NCBI GenBank assembly: GCA_021234155.1
Contig: JAJEKV010000100.1
Location: 1,588,116-1,652,115 of the forward strand
DNA from: Isoetes taiwanensis
Lineage: Eukaryota; Streptophyta; Lycopodiopsida; Isoetales; Isoetaceae
DNA: 64,000 nucleotides
Direction: 5' to 3'
A model generated the notes under the pieces. That model did not search any database and had not been told where the DNA came from. It was given only the letters and a program-made list of their open reading frames with translations. Shown here piece by piece: positions 11,943 to 22,499 of this stretch (its first letter is position 1; every line of letters starts with the position of its first letter). The translations under genes were made by a program, and so were the position numbers.

Positions 11943-13727
11943 TTTGCAATGATGGTTAAGTCTTTCATAAATCCAAGAATTTTACCTCGACAATGAAATA
12001 CGAATGCCCCCAAAGCGTCCTATTAATCATTACTCGGTCGAAGACCAGCGGAAAAGGGACAAGAGGCATCTGTTTCTGAATCTAGTTTGTTGGATGATTT
12101 GGCTGTATGTAATGCAATTGTCAATATGTATGCAAAATGCAAGTCTTTGGAAGATGCTGTCACAACCTTTGAGAACATGCCTCAGAAGAATGTTGTTTCC
12201 TGGACATCCATGATTTTAGCATATTGTCAAGAAGGGAATGAACAAGGTGAACTTCAAGTTATTTCGACAAATGCAGTTGGAACCAGATAAGTACACCTTT
12301 AGCACAATTCTTAGTGCATGTTCTTGTTTAGCTGAGATTAAGGCAATTCATGTGCACATTATTGCAAGAAGATGAGGCAATAGTTGAAACTGTCTCGATC
12401 AATGCTTATGGGAAGTTTGAACGCATAGATTGCTTGCAATTTATTACCAACTAATTTGTTGCGATTTGCTAAGTAGCAGATCCGAACAGAGATTGTGGTT
12501 TGGTGCATTTAGCATCCCTGCCTTGAAGAATTTTTGTCATCATGTAATTGTACATCAAGGATTTTTGCATGTAACTGTAGGTAATTTGTACTCCAAGGGC
12601 AATTTAGGCTCTTTTGATTTGGCAGCACTTGCTGTTAACTTTATTCTAGTTCTCAAACTAGGTGTCCTTGAGCATCTGTCTTTTTAATACCTATTATGGG
12701 ACCTAGTGGCTTGAGTGCTTGAAATTTTTTGTATTTGTTGATTATGATCTCGCCTTCACTTTATTAAAGAGAGTTTTGTCCAAGATACAAAGGCGTGACA
12801 TGATTTCTTGGGGGGCAATGTTAGGTATATATGCTCAGCATGGATGTGATGATAATGCACTCCAACTCTTCTGCCAAATCCAAATGGAAGGGAAGAAACC
12901 AGATATAGTTGTGTTGACTGGCATGCTGGAAGCTTGTGCTGGCCTGGCCCAGGAGGCCTTGCAAAAGGTAAATTACTCCATGCTCGTATTTGTAGAAGCC
13001 ATTTGGCATCAGATGCTTTGGTTGGGACAGCCCTCATCAATATGTATGGAAAAGGGAGTTTTTCAGATATAGGTATTGGAGCCAGATGTTGTTTGTTGGA
13101 CTACAGTGATTACCTTATATGAAAAGTACAACTATGCTAATGAGGCTATCCACCTATTTAAGCAAATGGAGCTTGAATGTCTAAGACCAGACAAGGCTAC
13201 CTTTCTAAGTGCCCTTGAAGCTTGTGCCAATCTAGGATGCCGAAGTGAAGGCAAGCTAGTCCATGCAAATGCTATCAAAGGTGGTGTGGGGCATGATGAT
13301 ATAGTCCAGACATCTGTAATTAAGATGTATAGCAGCAACGGAAGTTTAGAGTACTTGTCTGTTGTTTTTGATAGAGTGCATCAACTAAGTGTTTTATCCT
13401 GGACTTCTTTGATATTTGCATATGCTGAGCATAGACATTGTATGGATGCTATCCATTTATTCCAACACATGCACTACGAAGGCATGAATCCAAATGAGTT
13501 CACATTTGTAGCTATCATTTGTGCATCTAGTGATGCAGTTTCTGGATGCTGGGTGCTATTATTTTCTTTCTATATTTGCATGTTATGGACTCACACCAAT
13601 GCTGGATCACTATCATTGTTTTACTGACCTTCTTGGGAGATCGGGTCTTGAAGATCTGGCTGAGGATTTGAGTACAATAGGCCCCATGGATGTTGAGCAT
13701 TGTGATTTTGAAGGGGCTTTGATTTGA
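11340..13727 (+). pseudogene. Pentatricopeptide-repeat (PPR) protein pseudogene, PLS/E-like
   Basis: PPR proteins bind organellar RNA through tandem helical repeats. Remnants run in order across changing frames. 11,370-11,580 has FYGKCGALEDARHAFD and IKPNSFTYTAILGAY. 12,087-12,375 has CNAIVNMYAKCKSLEDA, MPQKNVVSWTSMILAY, then after a shift LEPDKYTFSTILSACSCL. 12,770-13,075 has RRDMISWGAMLGIYAQHG and DALVGTALINMYGKG. 13,076-13,540 has EPDVVCWTTVITLYEKY, RPDKATFLSALEACANLG and LSVLSWTSLIFAYAEH. 13,580-13,720 has MLDHYHCFTDLLGRSGLEDL, the usual start of the C-terminal E region. No DYW domain is visible. At least four frameshifts and a block of antisense 18S rDNA at 11.63-12.05 kb break the gene. 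The longest intact frame is 13,076-13,627. Confidence 0.88.
11628..12047 (-). rRNA. Partial, inserted nuclear 18S rRNA fragment
   Basis: Read on the minus strand, this block matches the central part of eukaryotic 18S rRNA in order: GGGGGCATTCGTATTTCAT, AAATTCTTGGATTTATGAAA, TTTGCCAAGGATGTTTTCAT, TAATCAAGAACGAAAGTTGG, GAAACTTAAAGGAATTGAC-type sequence, TTAATTTGACTCAACATGGG, and GAGCTCTTTCTTGATTCT at 11.63 kb. It is roughly a quarter of the gene, with no 5' or 3' end, so it cannot make rRNA. It lies antisense inside the PPR coding sequence, just after a KVIQERI remnant. Its differences from the conserved sequence cluster at CAG and CTG positions. Confidence 0.93.
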
Positions 13728-13843
13728 ACCCAGGAGTGTAGTTAGCTGAGCTTTGACAATTAACCCATTATTACTGGATCTTGATGCATTATATTGGCTT
13801 TACAGGCCTGTAAGAACATTCTTGACCTGTCTATTGAGAAGAG

Positions 13844-14620
13844 GTGCAAGATCACAAAATGGTCTGTTTGGTGGAAGAAAAAACAGAGGACTGTTTCAAG
13901 AAGGCAAATGACTTTGGGGTTTCTAGTCTCAAAATTTCTAAGCATGAGGCAAAACGAGTGTTTGTTGGTGCTGGAGCTAGAACGCTGTTTTATCCAACTT
14001 TACTGTATAATATCATTCGGAATAAGCTTGAAGCAGAGTTTCATTGGTGGGATGAAATAGACCAGGTTTGTCTTTTGTCCACAAGGATCTTTTTTTGGTA
14101 TGATTATTGCAAGTTTTTGTATTTATGCAAATTCTTTGAAAACCCTAATAGCAGAAGTGCTTCTTTGCATGTCTGATGGTCTAGTTACTCTCATTATTTT
14201 GAATGCTAAAGTGCAAGGGCATATTTAAACAGATCAGGATTTTGTCTCTGAAAATATATGAATATTAGAGGTTACGTTATACACTTGCAACTAATTATTT
14301 TAGATTAATCTAATTGTTATGGCCTTTGTATTGGGCAGTTTTTGTTGCTCGGGGCAGTGCCATTTCCTAGGAATGTGCCTTACTTAAGAAGTCTTGGCGT
14401 AAAAGCTGTAGTAACTTTGAATGAGTCCTATGAAACTTTGGTGCAGACATCACTGTATAAGGTACTCTTGTGGCGTATCACATTTGAGCATTCTACATAT
14501 AGCTGACACAAGTTGGAATACAGAATCAAGGCATTAGACATCTTGTAATAATTCCTACAAGGGATTACCTATTTGCCCCTTCTATAGGAGACCTTCAATG
14601 TGCGGTTGACTTCATCAATG
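13844..14620 (+). pseudogene. PTPMT-like dual-specificity phosphatase, N-terminal exons only
   Basis: Plant PTPMT proteins are phosphatidylglycerophosphate phosphatases of the cardiolipin/PG pathway. Exon 1 (13844-14065) carries KRVFVGAGARTLFYPTLLYN and ends FHWWDEIDQ. Exon 2 (14339-14461) encodes FLLLGAVPFPRNVPYLRSLG and VVTLNESYETLVQTSLYK. Exon 3 (14524-14620) encodes GIRHLVIIPTRDYLFAPS and AVDFIN, ending in phase 1. All five splice borders are GT or AG and no stop interrupts the three exons. The order and spacing match the family, but the next expected exon, with the HCxAGxGR[ST] active site, is not found. Either it lies beyond the retrotransposons to the right or the gene is truncated. 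Start ATG 13844 is the first in frame, but an AG acceptor at 13,804 means an upstream exon is possible. Confidence 0.8.
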
Positions 14621-15860
14621 GTCTGTTATTCCGGGATGATGATTTGCTTTTATCTTTCTTAGAGTGTGTTGGGAATTGTGCCTAGAACACCGTATGTTCA
14701 TAAGCTTTCCCCTTAGCTTTGCTGGCGATGGCAGATAAGATCCTTAGGATTCTATTTGATTCAATACTACATACCTCTCTTTTACTCGCCAGAATAACAT
14801 TTTTACTTGCAGGTTTTTCTGCTCTTTGAGCACTAGCTATGACGATTGACCATCAGCTAAAGTGGAAGCTTGATAACTTGGCGCAAAGACAAAACATAGT
14901 ATAGGTTCAGATTTAGATTCTTGCATTTGATTCTTTCTTTTTTTGAAAATATCGAATAATGGCTAAATGAGTCTTCCAGCTTACAGAGAGTAGTTAAGCG
15001 GCTATATCATTATTCTCTTCATTGCCTTGGTGCCCAGATGTGGCCATTCTTTCTATCTTCTAGGATATTTGCATACCTACCTATCTGGAGCAAAGCTTTT
15101 GGTGAAGGTGAACTCCTTAATTTCTGCAGACACAGTGGACTTTTTGCCCTTCTAGGGTTCTTCTCATGCATAATCCGGTAGTCTTTTTCCACTCTAGGTG
15201 CGATCTGTCTCTATAATTATAGGCCAGTTCTACATCTGCAAAGAAAATCGATAGTAAGGTGGGGCCAACTACAATTTCAGCAATTTTTTTGAGGTTTAAC
15301 TTTGTCACAAATTAATCATTGCATTTATTTTTAATTTCGTATTATTTGAGTTATAGCTGTAAAAAGAATTGAGCTAATATTCACCCTAAATGCTTTGCTT
15401 ATTGGGGCCGATAACAAGACACAAAATTTCATGTAAGATTTCTGGCCTTTGCTTAATGACTTTACCCGCTTTTTGTCTTTGTTCGCGTTGCTCACGATTT
15501 ATTTCTCTATCATTTTGGCGATTCATTTCCTCAGTTGAAGCCAGCTATTATTGTTCAAAGCCCGATTGGCAAAACGTTTAGTTCTTAACTAAGTCTGTTG
15601 AAGTAACATTATGGAGGTTAAAGAGCATATAATCTCAAAACCCGACTTATTTTTGCAGACCATAAATATACGAATTTACCCATCAGCATTACATCTGTTT
15701 ATAAGACCCATTTCTGCTTGGCACACAAAAGATTGAGCTTTCACAAACAGACCCATTTCTTGGTAGAATAAAATACTTAAGGATCCACCTTTATTGGATC
15801 TTTTTAGGTGCCTAATGTCTTGCCTATTCTTGCGGACATATAAAATAAATGCATTTCAAG
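14621..15860. other. Probable intron of the PTPMT-like gene
   Basis: Begins with the GT donor after exon 3. I searched for the HCKAGRGR-type active-site exon in all frames of this stretch and did not see it. Nothing else is recognised. Confidence 0.4.
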
Positions 15861-15953
15861 CTAAAAATTGTTTGGAAGATTTGCAAAAGGCGGTGAAAGA
15901 TCTGTTTCAATCTAGGGATTCAGAAATTGAACAAGTTTACGGTCTTTTGCTTA
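15861..15953 (+). other. Candidate exon, function unknown
   Basis: A 93-nt open stretch bounded by an AG acceptor (TTTCAAG) and a GT donor (AAGGTGAA). It encodes KNCLEDLQKAVKDLF and SRDSEIEQVYGLLLK, a charged, probably helical segment. Its acceptor phase fits the phase-1 end of the PTPMT-like exon 3 at 14620, so it could splice to it, but the sequence is not the expected phosphatase core. No family recognised. Confidence 0.35.
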
Positions 15954-16723
15954 AGGTGAATTTAATTTGTTGCGATCAAATGTGTTGTATGTGGTTTAAG
16001 TCTATTTAGAACTTAATCCCATTGTTGTAGAAAAACCAAAGTTGCCGAGTATTGAATTCAGTATATCTTACATATATGTTGCTAGTGCCCAATCTAAAAA
16101 AGGAAAATGTAAACTGATAAACATAGCATAAATAAGAGAATTTCACAGAATGTTATGACCTAGATGCCATGCAATTAAGATCTTTATAAAATGTCGTCTT
16201 ACACAGAATTTTGCAATAGATTGTTGAAAGGACACTAGAAGTATGAAGGTTGTCTCATTAGAAGGCAATACATTCTTGCTCATTTGAAAAATACCAAGAT
16301 TTGTTAAGCAGAGATAGTGCATACAACTCAGGCTTATGTGAATGCAGATTAAACAAGATGGTTGAACTTTATTGTGGGCAGTACATTGAGCATGGGAGTT
16401 TAATGCATCTAATTATTCTCCGCAAACTAACATTTCCAATAGATCTACAATGAAAATTGAAGGTTTGTACTTTTATGTCCAACAATGCTTTTGAAAGTAT
16501 AGCTCAGTGATCCTCAATGACGACTGAATCTGGCCTAGCATTTTGGCAGGATTCATAGATGAATTAGCATTTCCATACATAAAACTGTTTTGTGTGTTTT
16601 AAAGAAATTTGGTTCAGTTTCAAGTTGTTTTTGCCCTCTAATTGTTAAGGAGCATGGACAGTCCAGGAAATAAGGTAAATGGATATATCTCAACTTATGT
16701 TGTAAGTTATTTGTTATCATGTA
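15954..16723. other. No gene recognised; left flank of the retrotransposon
   Basis: Unassigned DNA, probably intronic. The five bases GTAGT at 16724-16728 are the left target-site duplication of the retrotransposon that follows. Confidence 0.4.
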
Positions 16724-16728
16724 GTAGT

Positions 16729-18300
16729 TGTGACGTTCGGCCACGATATACGGTCCCCGAGCGCATTATCTTTATCTAAATAAATCCACAGCATTACGCC
16801 CCTCGACAAGCGTGTCTGCCGATGGATAGCGGTAAGTAGCCCTAGGGGCAACTTGCTAGGTATGTTCATATGTTATTAATGTGCACATGTGCACATTAAT
16901 GTGGAACACCTTTCCATGTAGGCACATTTTGCCACCTAGCCATTAAAGGCCGTTGGGGCCTTTCAATTATCCCACATGCTAAAATGGGTAATTGGAAACC
17001 CTAGCCCTAAACCCCATGTCTACTTAGGGTAGGAAAACCCTAACTTGCTAGTTTTCGGTCCATAGGGTTTTAGAGCTCGGTTTTGGCTGCCCGGGGGCCA
17101 AGCCGCCTCCCAGTACGCCCCTTGCCGAATCGCACCATTAGTTTCCACTGGATTCGATTTCCAAAGGGATGGTTGAACTTCGGTCAGGGAGGAGCCACCC
17201 AAGGATCGGGGGTATTTGGTCAATTTAATAGCTTAAACCGTCTTCTAGTCATAGAATCAGTAGGTTTAGCCTATTAAATTGCCCATAGCAGCTATCTAGA
17301 TCTCTAGATCCCAGACACTAACTAAAGAACCTAACTCTATGATATAGATTAGATCTAGTTCTTTAGTTCTTCTCGTGATGTATATGGATGATGTATCTCT
17401 GTGAACTCCTTGTATTGGGAAGGGGGGTAGAGGCCCTAAGGCTTTGTAATTGATGCTTCTAGAGTAGCCTCTCTAGCACACTGTAGATTCGGCCTGTGTA
17501 CAAGAACCACACCTGGTTGTGGGTGAAGGGGCAGGCCCGGCTAAGAAGGAGATTAAGTGTCTGACTCTTGAGCGATCCCTCACGGTGTGTAAGGCTCTGG
17601 GGGGATCATTGTGACTAGGTCTAATGGCTTACCTTTGAGTGTGGGTAAGGCATGGGCTCGACACCAGAGTGAAGTGGTGTTCACTTTCCGGTGGGTTCGG
17701 TCGAATACGAGGCGGTGGCCCTCTAGTCACCTTGAGTCAGCATGTAGATCTCGGAGGGAGTGATCCCTACCGCCCCATCCGGGCTGGGGAGATGGGAAAC
17801 CCGGGAGTAGCCCTCTTGGGCTTGCATCCGCGAACTCTGATCGAGGTCCCAACACTTTTCAACCTATTACGCAAAGTGTGCACATGAGGCGGATGGAGTG
17901 GACAACCTAATGCCATGTTCTTACCCCCGACCAAATCCATTGCCATGAATTAAATGCGCAATGAACTACGGAGACCAAGCCGTCCGATCATCCCTTTGAG
18001 TCCGAGCCACGGGTAGAATTTCCTATGTGATGTCTTTGATCTTTATCTATCTGAGATATGTGGACCATCCTTCGTGATGGTCATATGATGTTGATGTATG
18101 TAATCTTGACATATATGTTTACGCTTAGACTAGGTAGGCCACGAGGGAGGCGGGGGTAAATGACCCCTTCATTCTTCCCACTTTGGAACTCTTCAAGGTT
18201 GCGGTGATCGTGGAGGGCCCTATATTAGCATGGAGCTGGTATGGGGATGAACTCTGTTTGTATACGGTGAGTGCAGTATATATGAGTAGGGGGCGTCACG
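16729..18300 (+). repeat. 5' LTR of the gypsy element
   Basis: Aligns along its length with 28310-29877. Long blocks are identical, for example the palindromic TGTGCACATGTGCACA near 16,880. Differences are clustered, mostly where the 3' copy has CAG or CTG (for example CCAGGAGCC versus CGGGGGCC). A stem AACTAAAGAAC / GTTCTTTAGTT at about 17,319-17,369 is kept in both LTRs. Confidence 0.95.
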
Positions 18301-18301
18301 G

Positions 18302-18312
18302 TGGTATCGAGC
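18302..18312 (+). other. Primer-binding site, initiator Met tRNA
   Basis: TGGTATCGAGC lies one base after the 5' LTR. The standard plant iMet site is TGGTATCAGAGC, so this copy lacks one A inside a CAG. The tRNA 3' end primes minus-strand synthesis here. Confidence 0.85.
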
Positions 18313-18499
18313 AATGTTCTTGGAGACCAAGAGCAAAGCAGCCATGCTCGATAGTACTAACTTGTTAGGATCCTTAAGCCTCGAAAAGTGGGAAATTTTT
18401 TTATCATTTTTGTAGTTTATGCTAAGCTAGTAACAATTAAATGAATTGGAACTTAATAAGACTAAAAGTATGAGCCAAAATTTGCCAAGTGAGGGTGAT

Positions 18500-18565
18500 C
18501 TCTCCCATTTCAGCCTGGTCGAAGAACCAAATTTTAGTTTTTGAGGTATAAGGCGTGGAGACATG
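18500..18565. repeat. Hairpin repeat 1 of module 1
   Basis: Imperfect inverted repeat centred on AACCAAATTTTAGTTTTTGAG near 18,525-18,545, with CCTGGTCGAAGAACC on the left. It is a diverged member of the family seen better preserved at 20.4 and 20.6 kb. Confidence 0.6.
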
Positions 18566-18685
18566 GAGCCAAGATCACCAAAGCGTGATGAATTTGAGAA
18601 AAGTAATGTGGTAAGGCTAGTTCTAAGATAGGAATTAATTAGAATAGCATGTTTTAATTACCTAAATTACCTAGAAAAATCACGA

Positions 18686-18750
18686 GATCTCACAAAGCGC
18701 TGGTCTAAAAACTAAACTTTAGTTTTGAGCGGTAGCGACACAATGAGACC
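18686..18750. repeat. Hairpin repeat 2 of module 1
   Basis: Left arm from GATCTCACAAAGCGCTGGTC pairs with the right arm ending CACAATGAGACC around the core AACTAAACTTTAGTTTT. Same family as the hairpins at 20,394 and 20,594, with more mismatches. Confidence 0.7.
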
Positions 18751-18852
18751 AATAAGTAGGGAAAAGTCTTAAATAAGTGTAAATTTTAATTAAATAGGTG
18801 CTTTAGCATGTTAAATAGAGCAACTTGAATTTTGACCTAAAATTTCCCAAGC

Positions 18853-18860
18853 TATAAATA
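18853..18860 (+). promoter_or_regulatory. TATA box of accessory module 1
   Basis: TATAAATA followed by a C-rich CCCCCCCTCATTTC stretch. The same arrangement is repeated at 20,851, suggesting a duplicated promoter. It lies 107 bp before the first ATG of the module, inside the retrotransposon. Confidence 0.6.
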
Positions 18861-18959
18861 GAAGTAGACCCCCCCTCATTTCCCGTCCGACCCTAGAAAT
18901 CCACTCTCCGCACTTAGGCGATCTTTTGGGTACTGATGTCCGATCGACGAAAGTAAAAC

Positions 18960-20205
18960 ATGCCCGAACCAAGCAGACCCGCCAGAAGTGGCGCCCAAAG
19001 GAAACCACCAAGCGGCCACGATGCCGACATCATTTGCAGATGCCGCGAGAGGCGCTTTGGGGGGTCGTCGCCTTCAGTGAGGGAAGACACCTTAGGAGAT
19101 CAAGATACATCTCGATTGATTGATGTCTTCAATCAAAGGTGGATCGGGGATGAGGCCACATCACCAACCTCCATGGACGAGGGAGACAAGGGAGGCGAGG
19201 AAATAGAGAGGGAGATTAGAGAGCAAGAAAGGGCAGAGAGGACCACTGATGCAAGAATGAGAGATCCTCCAAGATGAAGGCGGGCGGCACATCGGGGAGG
19301 AGGAGAAAGGAGCACCAAGAGCACAACGAGCCGAGACTTGAGCCGCAGAGGAAGGAGTCTGACGCGAGGGTTCATCGTGAAGTATGAACGCCGGGAGAAG
19401 AAGAGGGAACGTAAAAAAGAGGAAGAGGGAAGAGGAGGAAATGTATACGGAAGAGAAGAAGAAGGGGAGGGGGAAATTCGTGGGCGGCCCAAGGAAGCTG
19501 AAGGATGTTCCACCAAAAGGATGTTCAACCCCAAGGTCGTCATCAAAAGGCCCGGCCGACCAACCCTCGAACCCCTCAGGCGACTCTTACGCGGGGACTT
19601 CAACCCCAATCTTTGGAGGTGGAAGCTCTTCTAAACCCCCAGCTGACGAGCGGGTAGTACAGGAGGCGGTGCCCGGCAGCCAGCCCGGGGATCAAGTCAC
19701 GAAGCCCCGAAAAGTACGGCTTGGGACGGAAAAAGCTTGACCACGACACCCGAGAAGCCTATGTCCTGAGCCCGGGTCAAGATATCTGAAAGGAAGATGA
19801 GGGAACACGAGGCATTATATGAAGAAGTGGGAGGCCTACAGCAAAGTACTATGAAGAAAGCGAGGGGTTGCATTAACGTGAGGGGAGGCGACCAGCGAAC
19901 AATAGACCTTAAAGCGCCACCACCAAAGCCTAAGGCTCCCAAGCCGCCACCCAAGAAGAAGAAGCTCGGCCGGGAAGGAGGTGGAGAGGAGGAGGGGGAG
20001 ATTAGGCACTTCAGTAGCCTTCACGGTCTCCCTAATCCCGTGCCCCCTTTGCTCGCCTAGTTCGGGAAGTGATGCAAGACTTTAGGGGCCGGACTCTGAG
20101 AGTCCGAGATGGGCTTCTTGGCAATGCGAGGAAGTGGCTGAGGCAAAAGATAGTGCAACACTTGAAGACTCAGCAGTTTTACCTTTATTTCCGCCAAACG
20201 AAGTA
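18960..20205 (+). pseudogene. Accessory gene 1 in the gypsy 5' internal region, unknown function
   Basis: No family recognised. After the TATA box at 18,853 coding-like sequence runs through several frames. From ATG 18960 it encodes a charged segment containing EEIEREIREQERAERT. 19,384-19,740 is basic and low-complexity (RKREEEEMYTEEKKKGR). 19,797-20,060 has a Pro/Lys stretch (PPPKPKAPKPPPKKKK). 20,050-20,205 ends with KWLRQKIVQHLKTQQF and a stop after FRQTK. The pattern suits a disordered, possibly nucleic-acid-binding protein broken by frameshifts. An A/T-rich tail with TTTTATTTTGTAA follows. It is on the sense strand between the primer site and gag, where gypsy elements usually have only leader sequence. 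Confidence 0.4.
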
Positions 20206-20393
20206 ACCCCTCATAAGACAAGACATGCTTCTTGCGACTCGCATTAAGGGAGAACGCCCTTAGAACCTTTTATTTTGTAATATAGAGCAACTTTGTGTAC
20301 TTTAATTGCATGAACTTGATTAATTAGGATAAGCTAGCAGGTTTTAGCTTTTATTTCAGCAAAATAGGACAGTTGCAGACCGAAAGACGTGAT

Positions 20394-20460
20394 GTCTCAC
20401 AGCTCGCGCCTGGTCAAGAAACTAAACTTTAGTTTTTGAACGAGGCGCAAGCTGTGAGAC
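20394..20460. repeat. Long hairpin 1 of module 2
   Basis: An almost perfect 33-bp stem with essentially no loop. The left arm starts GTCTCACAGCTCGCGCCT and ends AACTAAA; the right arm from CTTTAGTTTTTGA ends AGGCGCAAGCTGTGAGAC. Only about three mismatches or bulges are present. It could fold in RNA or extrude as a cruciform. Confidence 0.92.
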
Positions 20461-20593
20461 CTTGCCCAAACTCGCCCAAAACAGTTCCAAATTGACCAAA
20501 TAAGGGGTCAATTCTACCTGATTTGATGAGCCCATCATCTTTACACCCCTAGTTCACCCAAATTGGACACGTTTTGATCAAAATGGGACTGAT

Positions 20594-20660
20594 GTCTCAT
20601 AGCTCGCGCCTGGTCGAAGAACTAAACTTTAGTTTTTGAGCGAGGCGCAAGCTGTGAGAC
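20594..20660. repeat. Long hairpin 2 of module 2
   Basis: Second copy of the 67-bp hairpin, exactly 200 bp after the first, with the same arms apart from a few substitutions (GTCTCATAGC on the left). The DNA between the two copies is not strongly repeated, so selection or copying of the hairpin itself is implied. Confidence 0.92.
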
Positions 20661-20850
20661 CTCCTACCATTTCTTCACCAGAACTTGCCCAAGTGATCTT
20701 CAACCTGTTGTATAGCATCTTTAGGTAATCCAGCCACGCTCAAACACTTGAGCTAGTCTTCAAATTCCCATTTTGACCTCAGTATAGACTAGAATTGCCC
20801 AACCCCAGGAATTTTCCAAGTCATCCAAAAATTAGGGTTTCCCCCTTTTC

Positions 20851-20858
20851 TATAAATA
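20851..20858 (+). promoter_or_regulatory. TATA box of accessory module 2
   Basis: TATAAATA followed by GGTCCCTCATTTCTC, parallel to the site at 18,853. It is 122 bp before ATG 20973. Confidence 0.65.
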
Positions 20859-20972
20859 GGTCCCTCATTTCTCAAATAGCACCCTACAAGTCTGCTCCTG
20901 CCTTCTTAGCCGATTTTCCAACTCCCTGAGGCGCTCTTGCAACCGTTTGATACCCTCTTCCGCATTTAGCCA

Positions 20973-22499
20973 ATGGCAACCTCTGATTTTCGCATATGGT
21001 ACAGCGCCAGCGCTCATGCTGCCGAGGCCGACATCGACCAAATTTTCCATATCTTCAGGAAGGAGGTAGATGTCCAAGCAACCTTGCATGCAACCCCAGC
21101 TTACAGTAGAGTCTTGTCTGAGTTCCAAGCTAGGGTAGAACCAGCACTAGTGCAACCCCCACCTTGCATAGGTTACTTTGTTCCTAGGCAATCCCTGCAA
21201 GCAGCATTAGGCAATGTTCCAAACATTGCCAAGTACCTGACAAACAAGGCGCAGCGCACGCACGAGCCAATGGTCCTAACTGTCAATAGGACCAAATATT
21301 TCTCTTTTAACACTGCCTTGACAATCTTTCTTACCCACCATGCCGAGAACACTGTGGGAGAAACCTCCATTCCTCCCATGGACGTGGACCCATTAGCCAT
21401 AGCAGCAGAACAACGGCTCCTTACGCAATCTGAATAAGGGGCGGGGAAGGAAAAAGAAGAGGAGGACTTCGGAAGAACAGGAATTAGAAGAGGAGGAAGA
21501 CTACGTCGATTCGACCAGCCGGAGGAGCGGTGACAAGCGAGAACAAGAGTGGCAAGACTTAAAGAAGCCGCAAACTCTTAGAGTCGCGCGCCCCCCAGGC
21601 TAGGCATCTAAAGCCTAGCCCCCATTATTGTGTCGGCGAGGAGTTTTGCTTCTAAGCGACATGGAAAGGGAGTTTTTGCGAGGGAAAGGGAGTACCAACC
21701 CGAAGAGTTGCTGCACCAACTCGAAGAGCGGACTGGGCGACTTCATCGTCCAGGAGCATCGGACTTTCCACTCCAAGTAAGGGGAAGCCAGGCCGCCGCG
21801 GGGAGAGTCGACCTCAGGCGTCAAGCCCTACAGCAGCATCAAGCGATTATGGAGGCGGACCAAGCCCTTAAAATCAACTTCCAGCGGAGGGAAGAGTTCC
21901 TTGCCCTACGAGGAGCAGATGGGGATCGCTTCACGCAACATCGAACATCCTAGCGGCAAGCTCGCCGGCAGCGCCTCCACGGGAGAGAAGAGGGGAACGA
22001 CCTCGGAGAGCTTCAGTCGAGAGACTACTGGGAGCTCATCACAATGGAGGTAGATGACTGCGGGCGAAAGGCTGGATCACCAGAGTGGCGGGACGTCCAC
22101 ATAGCGGCGTGTTTTTCGCGGTATTACCTCCCCTGGCGATGGATGGAAGAATAGCGGTAATTCATCGCAAATTCACCCCCGAGGCCCGAGGAAGGAGTAT
22201 CGATGCTAATTGGCGCTCGGATTTGGCCCGGCATGCGGTTACCCCTCAACACCCAGTATGCCATCACGGTGAAGAGAGCGGTAGCACTCCGATATTTTTG
22301 ACTTCGCCATACCTTACAGTGGCGGGGGAAGATGGCGGTGACGCAGAACTTATACCTCCGGCCCAGAGTGGAAGACTTGGCGCAGAGCTTTGCGGGGGAT
22401 CTTGTCCAACGTCCTTAGGAACTTGGGTCATTCAGTGGGAACAGCCCAAGTGAAAAAGTTCCTAGAGGACAATCCATCCTACCGGCGGTATCAAGAATA
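20973..22499 (+). pseudogene. Accessory gene 2 in the gypsy 5' internal region, unknown function
   Basis: No family recognised. ATG 20973 opens a 154-codon frame beginning MATSDFRIWYSASAHAAEAD and including KYLTNKAQRTHEPMVLTVNR. After the stop at 21,437 the neighbouring frame continues an acidic stretch (SEEQELEEEEDYVDSTSRR). Further frames give REREYQPEELLHQLEERTG (about 21,670) and QQHQAIMEADQALKINFQRR (about 21,830). Still further on come WELITMEVDDCGRKAGSPEW (about 22,030), AITVKRAVALRY, then TAQVKKFLEDNPSYRRYQE and a stop at about 22,499. This reads as one protein of about 500 residues broken by four or more frameshifts. It has its own TATA box and an A/T-rich 3' tail ahead of gag. It could be an element-specific accessory protein or a captured host sequence. 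Confidence 0.45.

Noticed and set aside
19133-19609. 158-codon minus frame inside the gypsy element
   Set aside because: Antisense of the acidic/basic low-complexity accessory region; Ser/Leu/Pro-rich by composition only.
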